A DNA stretch of 21,091 nt from an uncultured Anaerotruncus sp. GTDB lineage: Bacteria; Bacillota; Clostridia; Oscillospirales; CAG-272. Below the pieces are notes generated by a model, which was not told the DNA's origin, made no database searches, and saw nothing but the letters and a program-made list of their open reading frames with translations. The translations under genes and the position numbers were made by a program. This document shows positions 7,791 through 15,190 of the stretch, one piece after another (positions within the stretch are counted from its first letter, which is position 1; each line of letters begins with the position of its first letter). The DNA is taken from the NCBI GenBank assembly GCA_905210995.1, contig CAJLZE010000039.1, forward strand, positions 1 to 21,091, in the 5' to 3' direction.

Positions 7791-9222
7791 CGGCAGCATA
7801 TCTGCCGCCCGTGTCGCTGCCGCGTGCGGCGGCAGGCTGATCGGAGACGGCAGCGCCGAGATCGGCTTTGTATGCACAGACTCGCGCGAGGTGTCGCCCG
7901 GCACGATGTTTGCCGCGATCGTCGGCGAGCGCGTTGACGGACACGATTATATAGGCGCGGCGGTGGTGTCGGGTGCGGCGACGGTGCTTGCCGAACGGAT
8001 ACCGGACGGCGCGGAATTACCCGTGCCGGTAATACTCACCGACGGCACCGTACCGGCCCTGTCAAGGCTTGCGGGCAGCTTTTCGGATGCCGTAAGGGCG
8101 CGGCGTGTTGCCGTTACGGGCAGCGTCGGAAAAACAACGACAAAGGAATTCATATCGTCGGTGCTTTCGACTGCGGGCAAGGTGTACCGCACAGAGGGCA
8201 ACCGCAACAGTGTCATAGGCATGCCGCTTTCGATGCTTGAGGTGGGGGATGATGCCGATTATGCCGTTTTTGAAATGGGCATGAGCGGATTCGGCGAGAT
8301 AGAGTCGATGTCTCTTGCGGCACGCCCCGATATCGCGGTGATAACGAATATCGGTTCGTCGCATCTTGAATATCTCGGGACACGCGAGAATATCGCAAAG
8401 GCAAAGCTTGAAATAAGAGCGGGACTGGCGAAGAACGGAATGCTCCTCCTCAACGGCGACGAGCCGTTGCTTGCGGGCATTCGCGCAACAGACCAGAGAG
8501 CGGTATATTTTTCGGCATCGGGACGCAGCGACGCGGATTATGCTCTCGTCGGGCTGCGCGACGGTGCGGACGGCTGCGTGTGCGATATCCGCACGCCTAC
8601 CGGTGTGATGAAGGATGTAAAGATACCCGTTCACGGTGCGCACAACGCGCAGGCTGCTCTTATCGCAGCCGCCGTCGGCACCGTATGCGGTATTTCGGAG
8701 GCTGATATACGCCGAGGGATAGCCGGATTCAGACCGGTAGCGATGCGTCAGAACTTTGTTTCCGCCGGCGGGCTGAATCTCATAGAGGACTGCTACAACG
8801 CAAGCCCCGAGTCTATGCGGGCGGCGATAGATGTGCTCATACCCGCAGCCGAACGCGCAGGCGGCATCCCCGCTGCGATCCTCGGCGACATGGGCGAGCT
8901 CGGAGCCGATTCACCCGCGATGCATCGTGAGGTCGGCGCGTATTTTGCCAAAAAAGGCGGACAGTTCCTTATAGCTTACGGACCGCGGTCGGCAGATACG
9001 GCGCGCGGTGCTGTCGATGCGGGGCTTTCGCCCGATAAGATCGTAAGGATCCCGGATATCACATCGCCCGAAGCGCCGGCGATAGCAGCCGAGGCTGCCC
9101 TTCTGACGCTCGGGAAAAACGATGTGCTTCTTATAAAAGCAAGCCGCGCGGTGAGGGCAGAGCTGATCGTTGACGCCCTGCGCGGCGCGGAAGAAAAGAC
9201 AACGGAGCAAAGGCAGAGCTGA
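7765..9222 (+). CDS. murF: UDP-N-acetylmuramoyl-tripeptide--D-alanyl-D-alanine ligase MurF
   Basis: MurF completes the UDP-MurNAc-pentapeptide by ligating D-Ala-D-Ala to the tripeptide with ATP. The 485-residue protein shows the ATP loop TGSVGKTTTK (118-127), the EMGMSGFGEI segment (170-179) typical of MurF, and NIGSSHLEYLGT followed by a Lys-rich helix with the carbamylated-lysine position. The family is usually about 450-460 residues, so this is slightly long. ATG 7765 sits nine bases after AGGAG (7751-7755); a GTG at 7759 is too close to that site. The start lies inside the end of murE, which fits translational coupling, and mraY follows after two bases. Confidence 0.94.
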   Translation: MKVKINVNNGSISAARVAAACGGRLIGDGSAEIGFVCTDSREVSPGTMFAAIVGERVDGHDYIGAAVVSGAATVLAERIPDGAELPVPVILTDGTVPALSRLAGSFSDAVRARRVAVTGSVGKTTTKEFISSVLSTAGKVYRTEGNRNSVIGMPLSMLEVGDDADYAVFEMGMSGFGEIESMSLAARPDIAVITNIGSSHLEYLGTRENIAKAKLEIRAGLAKNGMLLLNGDEPLLAGIRATDQRAVYFSASGRSDADYALVGLRDGADGCVCDIRTPTGVMKDVKIPVHGAHNAQAALIAAAVGTVCGISEADIRRGIAGFRPVAMRQNFVSAGGLNLIEDCYNASPESMRAAIDVLIPAAERAGGIPAAILGDMGELGADSPAMHREVGAYFAKKGGQFLIAYGPRSADTARGAVDAGLSPDKIVRIPDITSPEAPAIAAEAALLTLGKNDVLLIKASRAVRAELIVDALRGAEEKTTEQRQS

Positions 9223-9224
9223 AA

Positions 9225-10223
9225 ATGAAAACGAGAATGATGATCGAATTTTTCGCGGTATTGATTGCGGTATTCGTGCTGACCGTGCTTATACTCCGCA
9301 AACTGATCCCGGTGCTCAAGAGTCGCAAGATAGGTCAGAAGATATATGATATCGGACCGCGCTGGCACAAGGGCAAGGAGGGAACGCCGATAATGGGCGG
9401 CGTCGGGTTTATCATCCCGTCGGTGCTGGTGCTCGGCGTGCTTGCCGCAGTGTATGCGGCGATGGGACGTGCGGCGGAGCTGATACCGGCGGCGCTCACT
9501 CTCGGCCTTGCGCTTATGAACGGGCTTATCGGATTTTTTGACGACTACACAAAGCTCATCAAAAAGCAGAACGAAGGCTTTCTCGCATGGCAGAAATTTT
9601 CGCTCCAACTCATTGCGGCGGGCATCTATCTCTGGGCTATGAGCGCCTGCGGCTGCATCGACACGACGCTTGCTGTCCCGTTCTGCGACCTGAAATTCGA
9701 GCTCGGCGTATGGTACTACGTCATAGCGATCCTGCTTATCACCGGCATGGTCAACGGCGTTAACCTCACCGACGGTATCGACGGTCTTTCGAGCAGCGTG
9801 ACCGCGGTCGTTGCAGCATTCTTTGCGATAGCCGCATTTTCAAAGGAAATGCCCGAGCTTTCCGCTCTCGCCGCTACCGTTATAGGCGGTACGGTGGGCT
9901 TTCTTATGTACAATTTTTACCCCGCAAAGGTGTTTATGGGCGATACGGGTTCGCTCTACCTCGGCGGTATGGTCGTAGGCATGGCATTCATGCTCGGCAG
10001 TCCTCTGATAATTATCGTTGCGGGCTTTGTTTACATCTGCGAGATCGCATCCGATATACTTCAGGTGGGGTATTTCAAGCTGACGCACGGTAAGCGCCTC
10101 TTTAAAATGGCGCCTATACATCACCATTTCGAAAAATGCGGATGGAGCGAGGTAAAGATCGTTGCCGTTTTCGCATCGGTCGCCGTGCTGTTCTGTGTTC
10201 TTGCGTGGTTCGGCATTCGCTGA
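9225..10223 (+). CDS. mraY: Phospho-N-acetylmuramoyl-pentapeptide transferase MraY
   Basis: MraY transfers phospho-MurNAc-pentapeptide from UDP to undecaprenyl phosphate, forming lipid I at the inner face of the membrane. The 332-residue protein is strongly hydrophobic with about ten membrane segments. Family motifs are FFDDYTK (104-110, catalytic Asp pair), NLTDGIDGL (180-188), MGDTGS (238-243) and HHHFE (299-303). Length is normal. The ATG lies two bases after the murF stop with only a weak purine-rich site, so coupling with murF is likely. In many Firmicutes murD follows directly; here it does not, and ftsW comes after 54 bases. Confidence 0.95.
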   Translation: MKTRMMIEFFAVLIAVFVLTVLILRKLIPVLKSRKIGQKIYDIGPRWHKGKEGTPIMGGVGFIIPSVLVLGVLAAVYAAMGRAAELIPAALTLGLALMNGLIGFFDDYTKLIKKQNEGFLAWQKFSLQLIAAGIYLWAMSACGCIDTTLAVPFCDLKFELGVWYYVIAILLITGMVNGVNLTDGIDGLSSSVTAVVAAFFAIAAFSKEMPELSALAATVIGGTVGFLMYNFYPAKVFMGDTGSLYLGGMVVGMAFMLGSPLIIIVAGFVYICEIASDILQVGYFKLTHGKRLFKMAPIHHHFEKCGWSEVKIVAVFASVAVLFCVLAWFGIR

Positions 10224-10277
10224 CGACGGTACAGAGCCGTCCTCGGGACGGACGAAAGGTATGGTTTATCTGATAAA

Positions 10278-11513
10278 ATGAAGACCGGTATTTTTGCGCG
10301 CGGGACGCGCCGCGAGCTTGGCGGACGCGGGCTTTTGCGTGAATATATTGAAACACCCGACTATATAGCCGAGTCGGAAAGACCCGGCAGGCTGTTTGCG
10401 CGTGTGCGCCCGGATCCGGTTTATCTTGTGCTTTTTCTGATACTCATTTGCGTCGGAACGGTCATGTCCTTCAGCGCAAGCTCGGCATATGCCGAGCGGC
10501 AGTACGGTGACAGCTTCCACTTCTTCAAAGAGCATATGCTCCACATGGCTGTCGGAGCCGTTGCAATGGCGGCAATGCTCTTCATTACGCCCACTACCAT
10601 GCGCTATATGTCGGTGGCGATGTACGGCGCGGTCATAGTGCTGCTTCTTCTTGTGCTTGCAATGGGTGTTGTGGGCGGCGGAGCGCAGCGCTGGATAAAT
10701 GTTTTGGGACTTTTCAACTTTCAGCCCTCAGAGGCGGCGAAAACGGCTATAATACTCCTTCTTTCCCTTTATATGAGCCGTTGGGAGCGCGAGATAAACT
10801 CAAAAGGGCTGAATAAAAAGTCCCTCATACACGGTTTTCTTGTCCCCGGTGCGATAATCGGCGTGATACTGGTCCTTGTCGGGCTTGAGAAGCATTTCTC
10901 CGGCGTCATAATCATCGGTATCATCGGCGCTGCCATGATGTTTTTCGGCGGTACGAACATCCTTTGGTTCCTGTCGGTCGTCCCGTTTGCCGGGGCGCTC
11001 GGAGTGATAATCATGAACACCGATTATGCCCGCAAGCGTATCGAAAGCTGGCAGAACCGCGGCGCCGACGCTCTCGGCAGCGACTGGCAGTCAACGCAGG
11101 GGCTTTACGCCATCGGAACGGGCGGGCTTTTCGGAGTCGGGCTCGGGCAGTCAAGGCTCAAATACGGCTATGTTTCGCAGCCGCAGAACGATTTTGTGTT
11201 CACCATCGTGTGCGAGGAGCTCGGATTTTTCGGCGCGGCGGCCGTTATGCTGCTTTTCCTTGCAATAACCGCGCGCGGCTTTGTGCTTGCGGCGCGTGCA
11301 TCGGATAAATTCTGTTCGCTCGTAATTTTCGGGCTTTCCTTCAAGCTGGCGCTCCAGGTCATGCTGAATATCGGAGTCGTCAGCGGTGTGCTGCCCAACA
11401 CGGGCATATCCCTTCCGTATTTCAGCACGGGAGGCACGGCTACCATAATGCAGATGTTCGAGGCGGGCATCGTCCTCGGGCTGTCGCAGTTCTGTACGCA
11501 GAAGCGCGCGTGA
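10278..11513 (+). CDS. ftsW: SEDS peptidoglycan polymerase FtsW
   Basis: FtsW is the multi-pass SEDS glycosyltransferase that polymerises lipid II at the septum with its class B PBP partner, here probably the product of the gene at 3792. The 411-residue protein has about ten membrane helices beginning near 48. It contains the long extracellular loop and the QNDFVFTIVCEELGF block (304-318), where Asp305 matches the essential SEDS aspartate, and ends with the conserved LPYFSTGGTA segment. About 44 polar, Arg-rich residues precede the first helix. No good ribosome site precedes ATG 10278; an in-frame GTG at 10404 (codon 43) with GGCAGG upstream could be an alternative start removing the tail. 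SpoVE is a close homologue and cannot be excluded. Confidence 0.9.
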   Translation: MKTGIFARGTRRELGGRGLLREYIETPDYIAESERPGRLFARVRPDPVYLVLFLILICVGTVMSFSASSAYAERQYGDSFHFFKEHMLHMAVGAVAMAAMLFITPTTMRYMSVAMYGAVIVLLLLVLAMGVVGGGAQRWINVLGLFNFQPSEAAKTAIILLLSLYMSRWEREINSKGLNKKSLIHGFLVPGAIIGVILVLVGLEKHFSGVIIIGIIGAAMMFFGGTNILWFLSVVPFAGALGVIIMNTDYARKRIESWQNRGADALGSDWQSTQGLYAIGTGGLFGVGLGQSRLKYGYVSQPQNDFVFTIVCEELGFFGAAAVMLLFLAITARGFVLAARASDKFCSLVIFGLSFKLALQVMLNIGVVSGVLPNTGISLPYFSTGGTATIMQMFEAGIVLGLSQFCTQKRA

Positions 11514-11552
11514 TAATCAATTATTCAACCAGATCATGAGAGGTGACTTGCA

Positions 11553-12689
11553 ATGCGAGTACTTATGACCGGCGGGGGCACCGGCGGACACGTCAATCCC
11601 GCAATAGCGATAGCGGATACGATAAAGGCGCATATTCCCGACGCGGAGATCGCCTTTGTCGGGACAAAGCACGGTATAGAGAACAAGCTCGTTCCCGCCG
11701 CGGGATATGAGCTTTACCATGTGGATGTCCGCGGCTTCAGACGTTCGCTGTCTCCCGCAAACATACGCGCGGCTTTTCTGGCTCTCGTATCGCCTCTGGC
11801 AGCAAAAAAGATAGTAAAGAAGTTCAGACCCGATGTCGTTATCGGCACCGGCGGATATGTGAGCTGGCCGCTCATCGTTGCGGCGTCAAGGCTCGGTATA
11901 CCGTCTGCCGTTCACGAGTCGAATGCCGTGCCGGGGCTTGCGGTGCGCAAGCTCGTGCCCTATGTTGACAGGATATTCGTGAATTTCGAGGTCACCGGCA
12001 AGGCGCTTGGCGCGCCGGAAAAGACCATGCACGTCGGCAGTCCGCTGCGCAGTGATTTCGGCATGATACCGAAGAGCGAAGCGCGGGCAAAGCTCGGGCT
12101 TCCCGATGCTTGCAGACGGTATATCGTCTCGTTCGGCGGCAGCCTCGGCGCCGAGCGTGTGAACGCGGCAATGATCGAGCTGATGAGGGATTATCTTACC
12201 GCTCACCCGGATATTTATTGCACGCACGCCTGCGGCGCGGGCGGATATGCCGAGACCAAAAAGGCTTTTGACGACGCGGGGCTCGGAAAATTCCCGAACC
12301 TTGAGCTTGTCGAATATATTTACGATATGCCCGTGCGAATGGCAGCCGCCGATCTTGTTATAAGCAGGTCGGGCGCGATAACTCTTTCCGAGCTTGCCGC
12401 CGCAAAAAAGGCGGCCATCCTCATTCCGTCTCCGAATGTGACGGACAATCAGCAGTATAAAAACGCAAAGGTGCTGGCGGATGCCGACGGTGCGGTCCTC
12501 ATTGAAGAAAAAGACCTTGACGCCGGACGCATATGCCGCGAGACGGCGGCGATACTTGAAAATCCCGCGCGTCTGCACACGCTTGAAAAGAATATAGCGG
12601 CTTTTGCCGTGCCGGATGCGAACGAGATCATCTTCCGCGAGATATCCGCGCTTGCCGGAAAGAAAAAAGGCAGCGTCGGCAATGGGTGA
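11553..12689 (+). CDS. murG: UDP-N-acetylglucosamine:lipid I transferase MurG
   Basis: MurG adds GlcNAc to lipid I to make lipid II on the cytoplasmic membrane face; it is a peripheral GT-B glycosyltransferase. The 378-residue protein begins with the signature GGGTGGHVNPAIA (7-19), contains HESNAVPG near the domain boundary, FGGSLGAERVN opening the C-terminal domain, and the UDP-GlcNAc-binding SRSGAITLSEL followed by DNQQYKNAK. Length is slightly above the usual 355-365, with a Lys-rich tail. ATG 11553 follows AGAGGTGA at normal spacing, 39 bases after ftsW. The last eight bases overlap the start of divIB. Confidence 0.95.
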   Translation: MRVLMTGGGTGGHVNPAIAIADTIKAHIPDAEIAFVGTKHGIENKLVPAAGYELYHVDVRGFRRSLSPANIRAAFLALVSPLAAKKIVKKFRPDVVIGTGGYVSWPLIVAASRLGIPSAVHESNAVPGLAVRKLVPYVDRIFVNFEVTGKALGAPEKTMHVGSPLRSDFGMIPKSEARAKLGLPDACRRYIVSFGGSLGAERVNAAMIELMRDYLTAHPDIYCTHACGAGGYAETKKAFDDAGLGKFPNLELVEYIYDMPVRMAAADLVISRSGAITLSELAAAKKAAILIPSPNVTDNQQYKNAKVLADADGAVLIEEKDLDAGRICRETAAILENPARLHTLEKNIAAFAVPDANEIIFREISALAGKKKGSVGNG

Positions 12690-13599
12690 GCTCGGCGGGC
12701 GCCCGCAGCGCCCGACACCTCCGCCGCGCCGTGCGGTAGGTGCGGCAACGGACGGAGCGGAGAAGCGCGCCGCCGATGAAAAGAGACGCGCCGACACCGC
12801 ACGTGCGAATGCGCGGCTGCGTGAAAGACGCAGAAAAGCAAAGTGGCTGCTCGTGTTTGCGCTGCTTTGCTTCAGCCTTATCCTCATATATGTGATATCA
12901 AGGTTCCTCGGTTCCTTCTTCGTCGTCGGCGAGGTTAAGATAAGCGGCGACTCTCCGTATACCGACAGCGAGATCATATCCGCTGCGGGGATATCCTTCG
13001 GGGACAGGCTGTACAGAACAGACAAAAAGACCGCCGTAAGGAATATCACCGAAAAGCTGCCCTATATCGAATCGGTGAGTATCAGAATAAAACTTCCCTC
13101 ATTTGTGTATATTACGGTCAGTTCGGAACGCGCGGCGTTTTACGCGCGTATATCCGGAAGCTACTATGCGGTCTCCGGAAAAATGAAGGTGCTTGAACGC
13201 GCAGATACCGCGGACAGGTTCGAAGCGGACGGACTTCTCTGCATAGAGCTGCCTCCGGTAGGCAGCGCCGTTGTAGGCGCGGAGCTTACGCTTGCCGACG
13301 GTACCGATCCCGGCTATATCGGCACATTCGTGAGCGCGATAGAGGAGTCGGAGCTGAGCGGCAGGATATCAAGGCTTTTCATGGACGAAAGGTTCGACAC
13401 GGTCATGAGCGTTGACGGCAGGTTCCGAGTGAGGTTCGGGTCGGATGCCGATGTTGCGACAAAGGCGCTTGCCGCGGCACGTGTGATCGCGGACGGCGAT
13501 CTCGGCGATTCGGGGACCGTCGTCATAGATGTTTCCGATCCCTCGGCGATCGTCACAGTGCGGCGCGACGGGCTCGATCTTGCGACCAAGGACGGGTGA
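12682..13599 (+). CDS. divIB: Cell division protein DivIB/FtsQ
   Basis: DivIB (FtsQ family) is a bitopic divisome protein that binds FtsL and DivIC outside the cell. ATG 12682 overlaps the murG stop (ATGGGTGA); the frame is open further upstream inside murG but without support. The 305-residue protein has a basic cytoplasmic tail (1-54, rich in Arg and Ala), a membrane helix at about 55-75, and a POTRA domain starting VVGEVKISGDSPYTDSEI (81-98) and running to about 149, followed by the beta domain. The product fits DivIB in length and order. Downstream are 203 non-coding bases and then ftsZ; ftsA, often located here, is absent. Confidence 0.88.
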   Translation: MGELGGRPQRPTPPPRRAVGAATDGAEKRAADEKRRADTARANARLRERRRKAKWLLVFALLCFSLILIYVISRFLGSFFVVGEVKISGDSPYTDSEIISAAGISFGDRLYRTDKKTAVRNITEKLPYIESVSIRIKLPSFVYITVSSERAAFYARISGSYYAVSGKMKVLERADTADRFEADGLLCIELPPVGSAVVGAELTLADGTDPGYIGTFVSAIEESELSGRISRLFMDERFDTVMSVDGRFRVRFGSDADVATKALAAARVIADGDLGDSGTVVIDVSDPSAIVTVRRDGLDLATKDG

Positions 13600-13686
13600 C
13601 GGGCGCTTTTCGGTGGCCGAAACCGTCGTTTTCGGTCAGGAAATAAATGTTTGTGATAAAAAAACAAGAAATTTTCGCAAAACCCC

Positions 13687-13720
13687 TTGAAAAAAAACGA
13701 AAAAGATATTATTATATAAT
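13687..13720 (+). promoter_or_regulatory. ftsZ promoter
   Basis: TTGAAA (13687-13692) and TATTAT (13710-13715) are separated by 17 bases in an A-rich stretch. A perfect TATAAT immediately follows at 13715-13720 but has no partner at normal spacing. Transcription would start near 13722-13727, giving a leader of about 75-80 bases. This lets ftsZ be transcribed separately from the long upstream operon. Confidence 0.65.
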
Positions 13721-13802
13721 AGATGTAATGTATTGCCCATGCCGATCTGCGTTTTTGCGGCGTTGGGATTGATTTTGAATGTACAAACCGGAGGAAATAA
13801 AA

Positions 13803-15080
13803 ATGGCATTTGAGCACGATGATTTACTCGAAAGCGGCGTAAGCATAAAGGTAGTAGGCGTCGGCGGCGGCGGAAACAACGCCGTGAACAGAATGATCAG
13901 CACCAACATCCGCGGTGTTGAATTCATTGCAGTCAATACGGACAGACAGGCTCTGCGTTCTTCCAACGCACCCAATCAGATAGTGATCGGCGAAAAGATC
14001 ACACGCGGTCACGGCGCCGGCGCGAACCCCGAGATCGGTCAGCGCGCAGCCGAAGAAAACACCGAGGAGATCAAGTCTGCTCTTGCCGGAGCCGATATGG
14101 TATTTATCGCGACCGGTATGGGCGGCGGCACGGGGACCGGAGCCGCTCCGGTAGTTGCACGCATAGCGAAGGAAATGGACATTCTGACCGTCGCTATCGT
14201 GACAAAGCCCTTTATCTTTGAGGGCAGCCGCCGTATGCGTCAGGCAGAGGAGGGCATACGCCAGCTCAGCCAGTACGTCGATTCGCTCGTTATCATCCCG
14301 AATGAAAGACTGAAGCAGGTATCCGATACGCGCATCACGCTGTTCAATGCCTTTGAGATCGCCGACGACGTGCTCCGCCGCGGTGTGCAGAGCATTTCCG
14401 AACTTATCAATGTGCCCGGATTCATCAACCTCGACTTTGCCGACGTGACCTCCGTCATGCACGACGCGGGCTTTGCTCACATGGGTGTCGGCAGCGCCAC
14501 GGGCAAGGACAAAGCCGAGCTTGCCGCAAAGGCTGCCATCTCCAGCCCGCTGCTTGAAACTTCCATCAAGGGCGCGACCGGCATACTTGTCAGCATTTCG
14601 ATATCTCCCGATGTCGGACTTGAGGATGCGGACCTTGCCTCTACCATGATAGCAAACGAAGCGAGCCCCGATGCGAATGTTATCTGGGGTGTTGCGTTCG
14701 ATCCCGATCTTGACGATGAGATGAAGATCACGATAATCGCGACCGGTTTTGAAAAGGATGCCGAGGCGGCTCTTCAGAACGGCGCAAAGCAGGAAAACGC
14801 GGCAGCGGCACAGCCCGCAGCCGAAAAGAAGGCTGAACCCGCCGCGGCAGCTCCCAAGGCTGAGCCCGCAGCTCCCGCCGTCGAGCCTCAGCCCGTACGT
14901 CAGCAGCCTGCCGCGCAGCCTGTACGCACCGAGGCTGTGAGACCGCAGCCCGCAGAGTCTCAGACTGTTCCCGACAATGCCGAGGAGCTTCCCAAGGATG
15001 CCGACGGATTTGACGAGATCATGTCCATCCTCCGCAGCAGAAAGCGCCGCGACGACTTCCGCGGTTCGGGACGCAGATGA
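13803..15080 (+). CDS. ftsZ: Cell division protein FtsZ
   Basis: FtsZ is the tubulin-like GTPase that forms the cytokinetic ring. GGAGG (13790-13794) lies eight bases before ATG 13803; an in-frame ATG at 13779 precedes that site and is not preferred. The 425-residue protein has GVGGGGNNAVNR (19-30), the GTP-binding GGGTGTG (108-114) and the catalytic T7 loop NLDFADV (209-215). The globular part ends near 320. A disordered linker rich in Ala, Pro, Glu and Gln spans about 322-400, and a C-terminal peptide around FDEIMSILRSRKR (403-415) matches the tail that binds membrane anchors and regulators, followed by a basic end. Its usual anchor gene ftsA is not adjacent. Confidence 0.97.
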   Translation: MAFEHDDLLESGVSIKVVGVGGGGNNAVNRMISTNIRGVEFIAVNTDRQALRSSNAPNQIVIGEKITRGHGAGANPEIGQRAAEENTEEIKSALAGADMVFIATGMGGGTGTGAAPVVARIAKEMDILTVAIVTKPFIFEGSRRMRQAEEGIRQLSQYVDSLVIIPNERLKQVSDTRITLFNAFEIADDVLRRGVQSISELINVPGFINLDFADVTSVMHDAGFAHMGVGSATGKDKAELAAKAAISSPLLETSIKGATGILVSISISPDVGLEDADLASTMIANEASPDANVIWGVAFDPDLDDEMKITIIATGFEKDAEAALQNGAKQENAAAAQPAAEKKAEPAAAAPKAEPAAPAVEPQPVRQQPAAQPVRTEAVRPQPAESQTVPDNAEELPKDADGFDEIMSILRSRKRRDDFRGSGRR

Positions 15081-15115
15081 TCGGTCGCTAAGAAGATCAG
15101 TATATCATTGCAGCA

Positions 15116-15154
15116 GGGACGTCCCGGTCTTTCGTGGCGTCCCGCGCGGTTTTT
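15116..15154 (+). terminator. Possible ftsZ terminator
   Basis: GGGACG (15116-15121) can pair with CGTCCC (15138-15143), followed after six bases by five T (15150-15154). A second tight inverted repeat, GCGGTT/AACCGC (15146-15161), overlaps the T run. Shape is imperfect, so termination may be partial. Confidence 0.4.
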
Positions 15155-15190
15155 AAACCGCATATGTTAAAAAAGGTATAATTCGGGAAA

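Noticed and set aside
6129..7904. 591-codon minus-strand frame opposite murE
   Set aside because: It is the antisense of a certain gene in GC-rich DNA where stop codons are rare on the opposite strand; His/Arg-rich composition and no recognisable motif.
11886..13049. 387-codon minus-strand frame opposite murG and divIB
   Set aside because: Spans two confident plus-strand genes; Arg-rich shadow translation without motifs.
13779..13802. Upstream ATG start for ftsZ adding 8 residues
   Set aside because: GGAGG lies inside the added codons and serves ATG 13803.
14749..14940. Repeat-like Ala/Pro/Glu coding stretch in ftsZ as a separate small gene or tandem repeat
   Set aside because: It is the normal low-complexity linker of FtsZ in the correct frame, with no exact tandem unit.
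15146..15161. GCGGTT/AACCGC hairpin as an independent terminator
   Set aside because: Short stem with its T run inside the loop rather than after the stem; listed only as part of the possible ftsZ terminator region.
15177..15182. TATAAT before the PIG-L gene as a promoter
   Set aside because: No acceptable -35 at 16-18 bases, and it would place the transcription start almost at the TTG codon. Not called, although weak activity is possible.
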